Source: an uncultured Oscillospiraceae bacterium
GTDB taxonomy: Bacteria; Bacillota; Clostridia; Oscillospirales; Oscillospiraceae
Assembly (NCBI GenBank): GCA_944385455.1
Contig: CALWXI010000105.1
Span: 1 to 6,021 of the forward strand
Direction of reading: 5' to 3'
DNA: 6,021 nucleotides
Position 1 is the stretch's first letter, and each line of letters starts with the position of its first letter. The notes beneath the pieces are model-generated. The model was not told the origin of the DNA and did no database searches. It saw only the letters and a list, made by a program, of their open reading frames with translations. Of the stretch, positions 1 to 6,021 are shown in pieces. The position numbers and the translations under genes are program-made.

Positions 1-76
1 CGTCCACGGTGCGCTCCACATCCCTGCCGTTGAGATTGAAATGCACAGTCTGATACTGTGTGATGTGTTTTTCCAT
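1..76 (-). CDS. xdhC: Xanthine dehydrogenase [2Fe-2S] iron-sulfur subunit, N-terminal fragment
   Basis: Only the first 25 codons lie in the window; the gene runs off the left edge. The visible protein starts MEKHITQYQT and continues VHFNLNGRDVERTVD, the first beta-strands of the plant-type ferredoxin fold that opens small subunits of the XdhC (E. coli naming)/CoxS family. The cysteine motifs that would hold the two [2Fe-2S] clusters lie outside the window, so the call rests on this short match and on position: it follows the Moco and FAD subunit genes, as in E. coli xdhABC. The ATG at 76-74 shares its A with the TAA of xdhB (TAATG), indicating translational coupling, and has a good ribosome binding site. 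The protein would pass electrons from the molybdenum site to FAD in the cytoplasm. It should not be confused with the unrelated XdhC cofactor-insertion chaperone of other bacteria. Confidence 0.85.
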   Translation of the reverse strand, partial: MEKHITQYQTVHFNLNGRDVERTVD

Positions 77-957
77 TACAGCTCACCTCCCGCAAGATGC
101 ACAGCCTCCATAAAGGCGCGGCGGGCACTTTCCACGGCGATGTGCATCCGGAAATCCCGGGCGGCGCGCCAGGAATCCCGGGGATTGATATCCTCCCGGA
201 CGGCGGCGGCAAAGGCATCCGCCAGATCCATGCTCAGGGGCTTCCCGGCCGCCAGACGCTCCGCCGTCTCCGCCCGCAGGGGCACCGGTCCCGCCACACC
301 GAACGCAACCCGCGCCCGCTCCACCGTCTTTTTGTCGGCGGAGAGGCGGACATTCACCGAGGTGCCCAGAGTGGCAATATCCATGGCATTGCGCATGGCG
401 TATTTGATGTAGTGGCCGAAGGTGTTTTCATAGCTCTCCCGGGCGATCAGAATGGCCGTCTGGATCTCTCCCTCCCGGATATCCACCTTGCCGGCCCGGA
501 TGTAGAACTCCTGGATGGGCAGGCGGCGGACGCCGCCGGGCCCCGTCAGCTCCACCACGGCATCGTAGGCAAAGAGCGTGGACGCCGAGTCAGCGGAGGT
601 GACGCCGTTGCAGGTATTGCCGCCGATGGTACCGATGTTGCGGATCTGGGGGCCGCCCACCTGATCCACCGCCTCTCCCAGCACGTTCACATACCGCTGA
701 ACCAGCTCACTGCGGGTAATGTGTGAAAAGCTGGTGAGGGAACCGATGCGCAGCGTGCCGTCCGCTTCCAGAGACACGCCCCGCAGCTCGTCCAGGCCGT
801 AGATGGAGATCAGCTCCGCGCCGGCCCGCTTCCCCTCCCGCATCTGTACCAGCACGTCGGACCCGCCGGCGATGATCTGCGCCTGGGGATGGGCCAGCCG
901 CAGCGCCACGGCGTCCGCTACGCTCTTGGCCTGATACAGGGCTTTCATATCATACAT
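76..957 (-). CDS. xdhB: Xanthine dehydrogenase FAD-binding subunit
   Basis: A complete 293-residue protein, matching the usual length of about 290 for this subunit and closely resembling E. coli XdhB as remembered. It belongs to the CO dehydrogenase flavoprotein/XDH FAD family. FAD-binding motifs are visible: AGGSD at residues 30-34 (pyrophosphate loop) and GPQIRNIGTIGGN at 102-114 followed by CNGVTSADS at 116-124. Also XdhB-like are YAMRNAMDIAT (about 187-197), and INPRDSWRA and RDFRMH near the C-terminus. Its role is to take electrons from the [2Fe-2S] subunit and pass them to NAD+ or another acceptor. The start ATG at 957 has AGGAGG 9 bases upstream, and that site overlaps the xdhA stop codon; the intergenic gap is 14 bases. 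The gene ends in a TAATG overlap with xdhC. It has no signal peptide or membrane segment, so it is cytoplasmic. It might also serve the XdhD-like enzyme encoded upstream, whose visible part has no FAD domain; that is inference. Confidence 0.95.
   Translation of the reverse strand: MYDMKALYQAKSVADAVALRLAHPQAQIIAGGSDVLVQMREGKRAGAELISIYGLDELRGVSLEADGTLRIGSLTSFSHITRSELVQRYVNVLGEAVDQVGGPQIRNIGTIGGNTCNGVTSADSASTLFAYDAVVELTGPGGVRRLPIQEFYIRAGKVDIREGEIQTAILIARESYENTFGHYIKYAMRNAMDIATLGTSVNVRLSADKKTVERARVAFGVAGPVPLRAETAERLAAGKPLSMDLADAFAAAVREDINPRDSWRAARDFRMHIAVESARRAFMEAVHLAGGEL
83..90 (-). promoter_or_regulatory. Ribosome binding site of xdhC inside the end of xdhB
   Basis: GGAGGTGA on the minus strand lies within the last codons of xdhB; the GGAGG core ends 9 bases before the xdhC ATG. 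It supports the ATG at 76 as the true start and, with the TAATG overlap, couples translation of the two subunits. Confidence 0.75.
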
Positions 958-966
958 ACGGGATCT

Positions 967-972
967 CCTCCT
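967..972 (-). promoter_or_regulatory. Ribosome binding site of xdhB overlapping the xdhA stop
   Basis: A perfect AGGAGG on the minus strand sits 9 bases before the xdhB ATG, and its first base (972) is the last base of the xdhA TGA. Terminating ribosomes would end directly on this site, which favours coupled synthesis of the two subunits. Confidence 0.8.
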
Positions 973-3266
973 CAGTCGGTGATGAGCCCCGCCTCTTTGA
1001 ACCCACGGTAGAGCACGTGAGGCGTGATGGGGCAGCGGTCAAAGGCCACGCCGGTAGCCTGGAAGATGGCATTGCGGATGGCCGGCGCGCCGGAACAGGC
1101 CGGAGGCTCGCCCAGGGCCTTGGTGCCGTAGGGCGATGTGGGCTCCGCATTCTCCACAAACTCCGCCTGGAGCATGGGATGGTCCATAAACGTGGAGAGC
1201 TTGTAGTCCAGCAGGTTGTTGTTCAGCGGCCTGCCCGTCTTTTCGTCGAACTTCAGCTCCTCGGAAAGGCCGTAGCCGATGGCCATGGACATGCCGCCGT
1301 GGACCTGGGCTTCCGCCAGGGCCGGATTGATAAGGGTACCGCAATCGTGGACGTTGACCAGATTCAAAAGCTTCACCTTGCACATGGGGATGTCCACCTC
1401 CACCTCTGCAAAGGAGCAGCCGAAGGAGTAAGCGTTGGACTTGATCTGGGCGGTGGTCTCGGCAGTGATGTGCTGGCTGTGCTCCATGGAGTAAAGACTC
1501 TCGGCGGCCAGATCCCCCAGGGATTTCAGGACCCGCCCATCAGACTTCCGGACGATCTGCCCATCCACCAGATCCAGATTGCTCACCGGCATCCGGGTCT
1601 GCTCATGGGCGATATCCAAAATCCGCTCCCGCAGGGCTTTGGCGGTCTGCACGATGGAAAAGCCGCCGATGTAGGTCTGCCGGGAGGCGTAGGCGCCGGT
1701 GCCGTAGGGGGTGACGTCGGTGTCCTGAGTGGACACCACGTGCACATCGGAAAGCGGTACGCCCACGGCATCCGCCACCATCTGGGAATAGGCGGTGTCG
1801 CAGCCCTGACCGATCTCCGTCTCTCCGGTCTGGAACTGGAGGGAACCGTCCTGATTCACCACCATCCGGCAGGAGGAGGACTCCAGAGAGATGGGCCACA
1901 CGGCGGTATTGTACCAGAACACCGCCATGCCCACGCCCCGGCGCACGGGTCCGGTCTGATTTTGGTAGACCTGGTACTTGCGGGCATAGTCGATGGCCGC
2001 CATGCCCTTGTCCATGCACTGGTTGAAGGTGTCGCTGTAAAGCTCGTTTTTGGAAAAGGCGTCGACATAGCCCACAGGCATCAGATTCTTGCGCCGGAAC
2101 TCCAAAGGCGTCATGCCGATGGCGGCGCAGATGTCGTCAATGTGGCACTCCCCGGCGAACATGGCCTGAGGGATGCCGTAGCCCCGCATGGCGCCGGCGG
2201 CGGGGCGGTTGGTGAACACACTCCAGCAGTCGCATTCCAGGTTGGGGCAGGGGTAGAGCTGCGGGAACGCCCCCATGCCCTTGGCCACCACGCCGTGGCC
2301 ATGGGAGGCATAGGCCCCCTGATTGGAAAAGGCCTCGAATTTCCGGGCCGCCAGGGTGCCGTCCTTGCGGACCCAGGAGATGATGTGGGTACGGATGGCG
2401 TGGCGGACCCGGTTGGAGACAAACGTCTCCTCCCGGGTGCACTCCAGCTTCACCAGCCGGCCCCCCACCATAGTGGAGCACCATGCGCACAGGGGCTCAT
2501 ACAGCGCGTCCTGCTTGTTGCCGAAGCCTCCGCCGATATAGGGCTTGATGAGACGCACCTTGCCCCAGGGCAGGCCCAGGGCCTGGCCCACCACCCGGCG
2601 GACGATGTGGGGGATCTGGGTGGAGGAGACCACCACCACCCGGCCCGCCTCCATATAGGCGAAGCACCCGTGGTTTTCGATGTGACAGTGCTGCACGGTG
2701 GGGGTATCGTACCAGCCCTCCACCCTGATGAGGCCCGGCTCCTGAATGGCGCTTTGATAGTCTCCCCGGCGGATATCGGTGTGGGCCAGGATGTTCCCCG
2801 GATACTCCTCGTGGATCTGAGGCGCTCCCGCCTCCATGGCCTTCTGCACATCCAGCACGAAGGGCAGCTCCTCGTAAGTCACCTTCAGCGCCCGAACGCC
2901 TTGAACGGCGGCGATCTCATCCTCCGCGATGACCACCGCCACCTCATCGCCGTAGTAGCGCACGTGGCGGTTCAGCAGCAGCCGGTCCGCCACGTCCTGG
3001 TGGCTGGGGTCCGTGGACCAGGGGTGGCCCGCCGTGGGGAAAGGCCGGTCCGGAGCGTCGAAGCAGGTCAGCACCCGGACCACGCCCGGGATGGCCTCCG
3101 CCTCCGCGGTGTCGATGGATGTGACGAACCCGTGGGCAATGGTGGCGTGGCAGATCTTGGCCACCAGGGCACTGCGGTCACACAGGTCGTCCGTATATTT
3201 GGCCCGGCCGGCGGCCTTTTCGTAAGCGTCCACCCGGACCACGCTTTTTCCCACGCTTTTGCTCAT
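972..3266 (-). CDS. xdhA: Xanthine dehydrogenase molybdopterin-binding (catalytic) subunit
   Basis: A 764-residue molybdenum hydroxylase large subunit, close in length and sequence to E. coli XdhA (about 752). The N-terminal aldehyde oxidase/xanthine dehydrogenase a/b hammerhead domain starts at GRAKYTDD (20-27) and runs to about 135. The Moco-binding domain follows, with STQIPHIVRRVVGQAL (215-230), GGGFGNKQD (245-253), GAYASHGHG (317-325), AMRGYG (359-364), ETEIGQG (482-488) and STQDTDVTP (512-520). KALGEPP (716-722) carries the predicted catalytic base Glu720, aligning with bovine xanthine oxidase Glu1261. At positions that bind purine in the bovine enzyme it has Gln252 (Glu802), Lys329 (Arg880) and Tyr363 (Phe914); E. 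coli XdhA likewise has Gln at the first. The open frame extends to 3869, but the part upstream is antisense to mocA. The ATG at 3266 is chosen because AGGAGG lies 8 bases before it and the protein then begins like the family. It leads the operon with xdhB and xdhC. The true substrate (xanthine, hypoxanthine or another heterocycle) is not certain. Confidence 0.95.
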   Translation of the reverse strand: MSKSVGKSVVRVDAYEKAAGRAKYTDDLCDRSALVAKICHATIAHGFVTSIDTAEAEAIPGVVRVLTCFDAPDRPFPTAGHPWSTDPSHQDVADRLLLNRHVRYYGDEVAVVIAEDEIAAVQGVRALKVTYEELPFVLDVQKAMEAGAPQIHEEYPGNILAHTDIRRGDYQSAIQEPGLIRVEGWYDTPTVQHCHIENHGCFAYMEAGRVVVVSSTQIPHIVRRVVGQALGLPWGKVRLIKPYIGGGFGNKQDALYEPLCAWCSTMVGGRLVKLECTREETFVSNRVRHAIRTHIISWVRKDGTLAARKFEAFSNQGAYASHGHGVVAKGMGAFPQLYPCPNLECDCWSVFTNRPAAGAMRGYGIPQAMFAGECHIDDICAAIGMTPLEFRRKNLMPVGYVDAFSKNELYSDTFNQCMDKGMAAIDYARKYQVYQNQTGPVRRGVGMAVFWYNTAVWPISLESSSCRMVVNQDGSLQFQTGETEIGQGCDTAYSQMVADAVGVPLSDVHVVSTQDTDVTPYGTGAYASRQTYIGGFSIVQTAKALRERILDIAHEQTRMPVSNLDLVDGQIVRKSDGRVLKSLGDLAAESLYSMEHSQHITAETTAQIKSNAYSFGCSFAEVEVDIPMCKVKLLNLVNVHDCGTLINPALAEAQVHGGMSMAIGYGLSEELKFDEKTGRPLNNNLLDYKLSTFMDHPMLQAEFVENAEPTSPYGTKALGEPPACSGAPAIRNAIFQATGVAFDRCPITPHVLYRGFKEAGLITD

Positions 3267-3274
3267 AAGGCACT

Positions 3275-3280
3275 CCTCCT
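3275..3280 (-). promoter_or_regulatory. Ribosome binding site of xdhA
   Basis: A perfect AGGAGG on the minus strand lies 8 bases before the ATG at 3266. It fixes the start of xdhA at that ATG and rejects the long upstream extension of the open frame. It directly abuts the inverted repeat at 3281-3296. Confidence 0.85.
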
Positions 3281-3296
3281 GAAGTGATCTCACTTC
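3281..3296 (-). promoter_or_regulatory. Inverted repeat, possible operator before xdhA
   Basis: GAAGTGA-TC-TCACTTC is an exact inverted repeat with 7-base arms and a 2-base centre. It ends where the xdhA ribosome binding site begins and lies just upstream of the mocA -35 box. The very short centre fits a dimeric repressor's DNA operator better than an RNA hairpin. A protein here could block xdhA expression and affect the divergent mocA promoter. No regulator gene is in the window, so the partner is unknown. Confidence 0.45.
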
Positions 3297-3320
3297 GCCG
3301 GATTGACTTTTCCGGGCGAA
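3294..3320. repeat. Imperfect inverted repeat enclosing the mocA -35 box
   Basis: TTCGCCGGA (3294-3302) pairs with TCCGGGCGAA (3311-3320) with one bulged G (3314). The 8-base loop TTGACTTT contains the likely -35 box of mocA. The left arm shares three bases with the neighbouring GAAGTGA/TCACTTC repeat, so two proteins could not easily occupy both. It may be a second operator, or chance in GC-rich DNA. Confidence 0.35.
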
Positions 3321-3332
3321 ACTGGGTATACT
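3303..3332 (+). promoter_or_regulatory. Sigma-70/SigA-type promoter of mocA
   Basis: TTGACT (3303-3308) and TATACT (3327-3332) are each close to consensus and separated by 18 bases. Transcription would start near 3339, giving a leader of about 45 bases before the mocA ATG. It is the best promoter match in the divergent region. The opposite strand has no equally good match; a weak TATACC (3329-3324) without a convincing -35 is the only candidate for xdhA. Confidence 0.65.
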
Positions 3333-3369
3333 GAAAGTGGAAGAAGAACGAATTTCTGCGGAATTGGAT

Positions 3370-3374
3370 GGGAG
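3370..3374 (+). promoter_or_regulatory. Ribosome binding site of mocA
   Basis: GGGAG lies 9 bases before the ATG at 3384 but directly touches the in-frame ATG at 3375, which is too close. It therefore decides the start in favour of 3384. Confidence 0.6.
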
Positions 3375-3383
3375 ATGAATGCA

Positions 3384-3965
3384 ATGGAACATCCTGGCTG
3401 TGTCATTCTGGCGGCAGGCGCCGCCAGCCGCTTCGGAGAAAACAAGCTGACCGTCCCCCTTCATGGCCGGAGCCTGATCCGCCGGGCACTGGAAGCCGTG
3501 CCGGCAGAGCACTTCGCATCTGTAGTCGTCGTCACGCAATACCCTGCCATCATGCGCCTTGCAAAGGAGTTTCACTTTGCAGCTCTTCACAATCCACACC
3601 CGGAGCGGGGACTCAGCAGCTCGCTGCAGATGGGTCTTACCGCCCTGAGAGACTGCGAGGGCGTACTGTTTCTGGTGGCGGACCAGCCTCTGCTGCGCCG
3701 GGAGAGTGTGGCGGAACTGGTCCGGCTGTGGCAGTCCCGGCCCTGGGGCATCGCGGCTCTGGGACATCGGGGCGTTCGGGGCAACCCGTGCCTTTTCCCG
3801 CAGCATCTCTTTCCGGAGCTGATGGCGCTCGCCGGAGATCAGGGCGGCAGCGCCGTGATCCGCCGTCATCCCTCGGAGCTGACACTGCTGGAGGTCCCGG
3901 AACAGGAGCTTTTGGATGTGGATACCGCGGCGGCGCTGGAAATCCTTTCCCGGGAAACGCCGTAA
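3384..3965 (+). CDS. mocA: Molybdenum cofactor cytidylyltransferase, MocA/YgfJ family
   Basis: A 193-residue nucleotidyltransferase of the MobA-like NTP transferase fold; E. coli MocA (YgfJ) has 192. The N-terminal signature LAAGAASRFGENK (9-21) binds nucleotide phosphates. Its LAAG, in place of the LAGG of MobA, suggests CTP rather than GTP use. Further matches are HNPHPERGLSSSL (69-81), the metal-binding VADQP (98-102, Asp100), GNPCLFP (133-139) and LDVDT (177-181). The reaction would be molybdopterin cofactor plus CTP giving molybdopterin cytosine dinucleotide and pyrophosphate, in the cytoplasm. Both flanking genes encode enzymes of the type that uses this cofactor form. The frame is open back to 3303, but the ATG at 3384 has the best-spaced ribosome binding site and gives the family length; the ATG at 3375 would add three residues. 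The gene is divergent from xdhA and convergent with xdhD, with its own promoter and terminator. From memory, the YgfJ subfamily accompanies selenium-dependent molybdenum hydroxylases. A MobA or an unrelated sugar nucleotidyltransferase is less likely. Confidence 0.88.
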   Translation: MEHPGCVILAAGAASRFGENKLTVPLHGRSLIRRALEAVPAEHFASVVVVTQYPAIMRLAKEFHFAALHNPHPERGLSSSLQMGLTALRDCEGVLFLVADQPLLRRESVAELVRLWQSRPWGIAALGHRGVRGNPCLFPQHLFPELMALAGDQGGSAVIRRHPSELTLLEVPEQELLDVDTAAALEILSRETP

Positions 3966-3994
3966 GAGGCGGGGCAGAAAGCCCCGCTCTTTTT
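3965..3994 (+). terminator. Rho-independent terminator of mocA
   Basis: The stem GCGGGGC (3969-3975) / GCCCCGC (3981-3987) with loop AGAAA can be extended by AGA/TCT past a bulged G. A T-run (3990-3994, then ATTTT) follows. It begins at the last base of the mocA stop codon, and its T-run contains the first two template bases of the xdhD stop codon on the other strand. Read on the minus strand the hairpin is followed by CTCTTACGG, not a T-run, so it should act mainly for mocA. Confidence 0.85.
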
Positions 3995-6021
3995 ATTTTC
4001 TGCTGTAGGGCGTATCCGCCAGTGGCAGCGCCGTGCGGAAGCGGCCGTCGTAGCGGAAGTAGGCGTCCGCAATGGCGGGAGCCGTGGGGATGGCAGTGAT
4101 CTCACCGATGCCGATGGCGCCGCAGGCCACGTTCAGCCCCTCCTTCTCCACGATGATGGGGGTGATCTCCGGGATCTGGTTGGCCCGGAACAATCCCAGC
4201 GTGCCGAACTTGGCGGTGGGACGGCAGTCCTCCAACGGATACCGCTCCGTCAGGGCAAACCCCATGCTCATCACCACGCCGCCCTCGATCTGCCCCTCCA
4301 CGGACAGGGGATTCACGGCCTTTCCCACGTCGTGGGCGGCCACCATCTGACGGATGCGGCCCTCCTCGTCCAGGATGCACAGCTGGGTGGCATAGCCGTA
4401 GGCGATATGGCTCACCGGATTGGGCACCGGAGCCCCCAGGGGATCCGTCTTGCCCAGGTATTCGCCATAGAACTCCTGTCCGCCAAGCTCTGTCAAGGAT
4501 TTGCCCTTCAATGCTTCCCGCAGATCCTGACAGGCCCGGCGGCAGGCCTCACCGGTGAAAAGCGTCTGCCGGGAACCGGAGGTCGTACCGGAATCCGGTG
4601 CGAAATAGGTATTGGACCGCTCGTAGACCACCTGATCCGGCCCCACACCCGTCTGGGTGCACACCATCTGGGTGAGCACCGTGCCCAGGCCCTGACCGAT
4701 GCAGGAGGCGCCGGCAAAGATATGGATCTTACCGTCCTCCACCACCAGCCGCACCCGGCCGGTATCCGGAATGCCCACGCCCACGCCGGCGTTCTTCATG
4801 GCGCAGGCCAGCCCCACATACCGGGCGGAATCATAATAGGGCTTCACCGCCTCCAGCGTCTCCACCAGGCCGGTGGATTCGTCAACGATCTGGCCATTGG
4901 GCAGCTCCTGCCCCGGGCGGATGGCGTTGCGGTAACGGATCTCCCAGGGGGTGATGCCCACCAGGTCCGCCATTTGATTGAGGAGGCTCTCGATGCAAAA
5001 GCACGTCTGGGTGACACCGAAGCCCCGGAAGGCCCCGGCGGGAGGATTGTTGGTGTAGTAGGCCCAGCCGTCGATCTCAAAATGTTGATAGTTGTAGGGT
5101 CCGGCGGCATGTGTGCAGGCCCGCTCCAGCACCGGCCCGCCCAAAGAGGCATAGGCGCCGGTGTCGGCGATGACCTCCGCCGCCACGCCCTGGATGATGC
5201 CGTTTTCATCGCAGCCCAGGGAGAACTCCATCTCCATGGGGTGGCGCTTGGGATGGATCAGAATGCTCTCGGCCCTGGTGAGCTTTACCTTTACCGGCCG
5301 CTTGGTGAGATACGCCACCAGCGCGGCGTGGTGCTGCACCGTCACATCCTCCTTGCCGCCGAAACCCCCGCCCACCAGGCAGTTGCGCACCTTCACCTTT
5401 TCCGCAGGCAGGCCCAGCATCCCCATGGTTTCGTGCTGGGTGTCGTAGGCCCCCTGGTCCGTGGAGAGGATCATGACTCCGTCCCCATCGGGATAGGCCA
5501 CGGCGCACTCCGGCTCCAGGAAGGCATGTTCCGTCCAGGGGGTGGAGAAGCGCTGAGTAAGGACGTATTTGGACTTGGCAATGGCCTCGGCAGGATTGCC
5601 CCGCTGAATATGCTTGTGGGCCATCAGATTCCCTTCCCGGTGAACCAGCGGCGCGTCCGGAAGCATGGCCTCCCGAGGGCTGCGGACCATGGGCAGCTCC
5701 TCATAGTCCACCCGCACCAGGGCCTTGGCCTGGGCCAGGATCTCCGCTGTCTCGGCGGCCACGATGCAGATGGCATCTCCCAAATAGTGGGTGATATCCC
5801 CCACCGCAATCATGGTATCCCAATCCTTTTTCAGATGGCCCACCTTGTTCTGCCCCGGGATGTCGGCAGCGGTAAAGACTCCCACCACACCGGGCAGCGC
5901 CCGGGCCTCCTCCGTGTGGATGGCCAGGACCCGGGCCCGGGGATAGGCGCTGCGGACGGCGCTGGCGTAGATCATGCCGTCCAGATACACATCGTCGGGA
6001 TAGATGCCGGTTCCGGTGACT
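3993..6021 (-). CDS. xdhD: XdhD-like molybdenum hydroxylase, probable selenium-dependent xanthine dehydrogenase (5' end missing)
   Basis: 675 residues are visible, ending with a TAA at 3995-3993; the frame stays open to the right edge. GTG codon 5990 is internal: the ten codons before it read VTGTGIYPDD and continue into VYLDGM, a conserved family stretch. Numbering from codon 6020, the hammerhead domain covers about 1-110. Moco-domain motifs are GGGFGGKED (217-225), GAYASLGG (288-295), VLERACTHAAG (297-307), AFRGFG (330-335), SCIGQGLG (439-446), SGSRQT (481-486), and IGIGE (636-640) with the predicted catalytic Glu640. Glu224, Arg300 and Phe334 align with bovine xanthine oxidase Glu802, Arg880 and Phe914, so the purine-binding set is intact. 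The sequence agrees well with my memory of the selenium-dependent xanthine dehydrogenase family (E. coli XdhD relatives), in which an N-terminal [2Fe-2S] domain is fused to the Moco domain; that domain should lie just right of the window. The family's selenium is a labile ligand, not selenocysteine, so selenium use cannot be read from this sequence. No FAD domain is visible. The gene converges on mocA with 27 bases between stop codons. Confidence 0.9.
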   Translation of the reverse strand, partial: VTGTGIYPDDVYLDGMIYASAVRSAYPRARVLAIHTEEARALPGVVGVFTAADIPGQNKVGHLKKDWDTMIAVGDITHYLGDAICIVAAETAEILAQAKALVRVDYEELPMVRSPREAMLPDAPLVHREGNLMAHKHIQRGNPAEAIAKSKYVLTQRFSTPWTEHAFLEPECAVAYPDGDGVMILSTDQGAYDTQHETMGMLGLPAEKVKVRNCLVGGGFGGKEDVTVQHHAALVAYLTKRPVKVKLTRAESILIHPKRHPMEMEFSLGCDENGIIQGVAAEVIADTGAYASLGGPVLERACTHAAGPYNYQHFEIDGWAYYTNNPPAGAFRGFGVTQTCFCIESLLNQMADLVGITPWEIRYRNAIRPGQELPNGQIVDESTGLVETLEAVKPYYDSARYVGLACAMKNAGVGVGIPDTGRVRLVVEDGKIHIFAGASCIGQGLGTVLTQMVCTQTGVGPDQVVYERSNTYFAPDSGTTSGSRQTLFTGEACRRACQDLREALKGKSLTELGGQEFYGEYLGKTDPLGAPVPNPVSHIAYGYATQLCILDEEGRIRQMVAAHDVGKAVNPLSVEGQIEGGVVMSMGFALTERYPLEDCRPTAKFGTLGLFRANQIPEITPIIVEKEGLNVACGAIGIGEITAIPTAPAIADAYFRYDGRFRTALPLADTPYSRK

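Noticed and set aside
97..726. A 209-codon plus-strand open frame opposite xdhB.
   Set aside because: Composition typical of a shadow frame and no family motifs; xdhB on the other strand explains the sequence.
1017..3287. Long 756-codon plus-strand open frame opposite xdhA.
   Set aside because: A mirror frame of a GC-rich gene: Gly/His/Ala/Leu-rich, low-complexity and without any recognisable domain, while the opposite strand is a clear XdhA.
3318..3355. Minus-strand promoter for xdhA using TATACC at 3329-3324.
   Set aside because: The -10 match is poor and nothing near TTGACA lies 16-18 bases upstream; too weak to list as a feature.
3303..3383. Earlier starts for mocA (TTG at 3303, ATG at 3375).
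   Set aside because: The TTG lies in the -35 box and adds residues unlike the family; the ATG at 3375 touches the ribosome binding site with no spacer.
3267..3869. Open reading frame upstream of the xdhA ATG that would extend XdhA to 965 residues.
   Set aside because: It is antisense to mocA, the added residues do not resemble the family, and a perfect ribosome binding site sits 8 bases before the ATG at 3266.
5988..5990. GTG as the start of the XdhD-like gene.
   Set aside because: The preceding ten codons (VTGTGIYPDD) continue the conserved family sequence, so this is an internal valine and the gene continues past 6021.
1..6021. CRISPR array, transposon, tRNA/rRNA, riboswitch or phage signature.
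   Set aside because: No regularly spaced repeats, transposase-like frames, cloverleaf or rRNA segments were seen; apart from the 117-base divergent region and the short terminator gap the window is coding.

Overview
The window comes from a GC-rich (about 60% by eye) bacterium with strong AGGAGG-type ribosome binding sites. The gene content and protein sequences resemble anaerobic gut Firmicutes (Clostridia, possibly Oscillospirales) that metabolise purines with molybdenum hydroxylases. This taxonomic guess is inference from style and gene content, not from a marker gene.

Layout, left to right: the first codons of xdhC ([2Fe-2S] subunit, minus strand, cut by the left edge); xdhB (FAD subunit, minus, 76-957); xdhA (molybdopterin subunit, minus, 972-3266); a 117-base divergent regulatory region (3267-3383); mocA/ygfJ-like molybdenum cofactor cytidylyltransferase (plus, 3384-3965); a rho-independent terminator for mocA (3965-3994); and the molybdopterin-binding part of an XdhD / selenium-dependent xanthine dehydrogenase-like protein (minus, 3993-6021, N-terminus beyond the right edge). 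Nearly every base is coding; the only sizeable gap is the divergent region.

How the genes fit together: xdhA-xdhB-xdhC is a tight, translationally coupled set encoding a three-subunit xanthine dehydrogenase-type enzyme (Moco subunit, FAD subunit, iron-sulfur subunit). MocA should convert molybdopterin cofactor to its cytosine dinucleotide form, the form bacterial enzymes of this family generally use. The XdhD-like protein is a second molybdenum hydroxylase whose closest family, from memory, is the one tied to selenium-dependent purine hydroxylation. The same gene types (xdhABC, xdhD, ygfJ/mocA) occur together in the E. coli purine region, so the locus is a known kind of system in its own arrangement rather than a wholly new one. 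The more interesting points are that the two catalytic subunits differ at substrate-binding residues, that mocA sits inverted between them, and that the divergent promoter region contains two inverted repeats.
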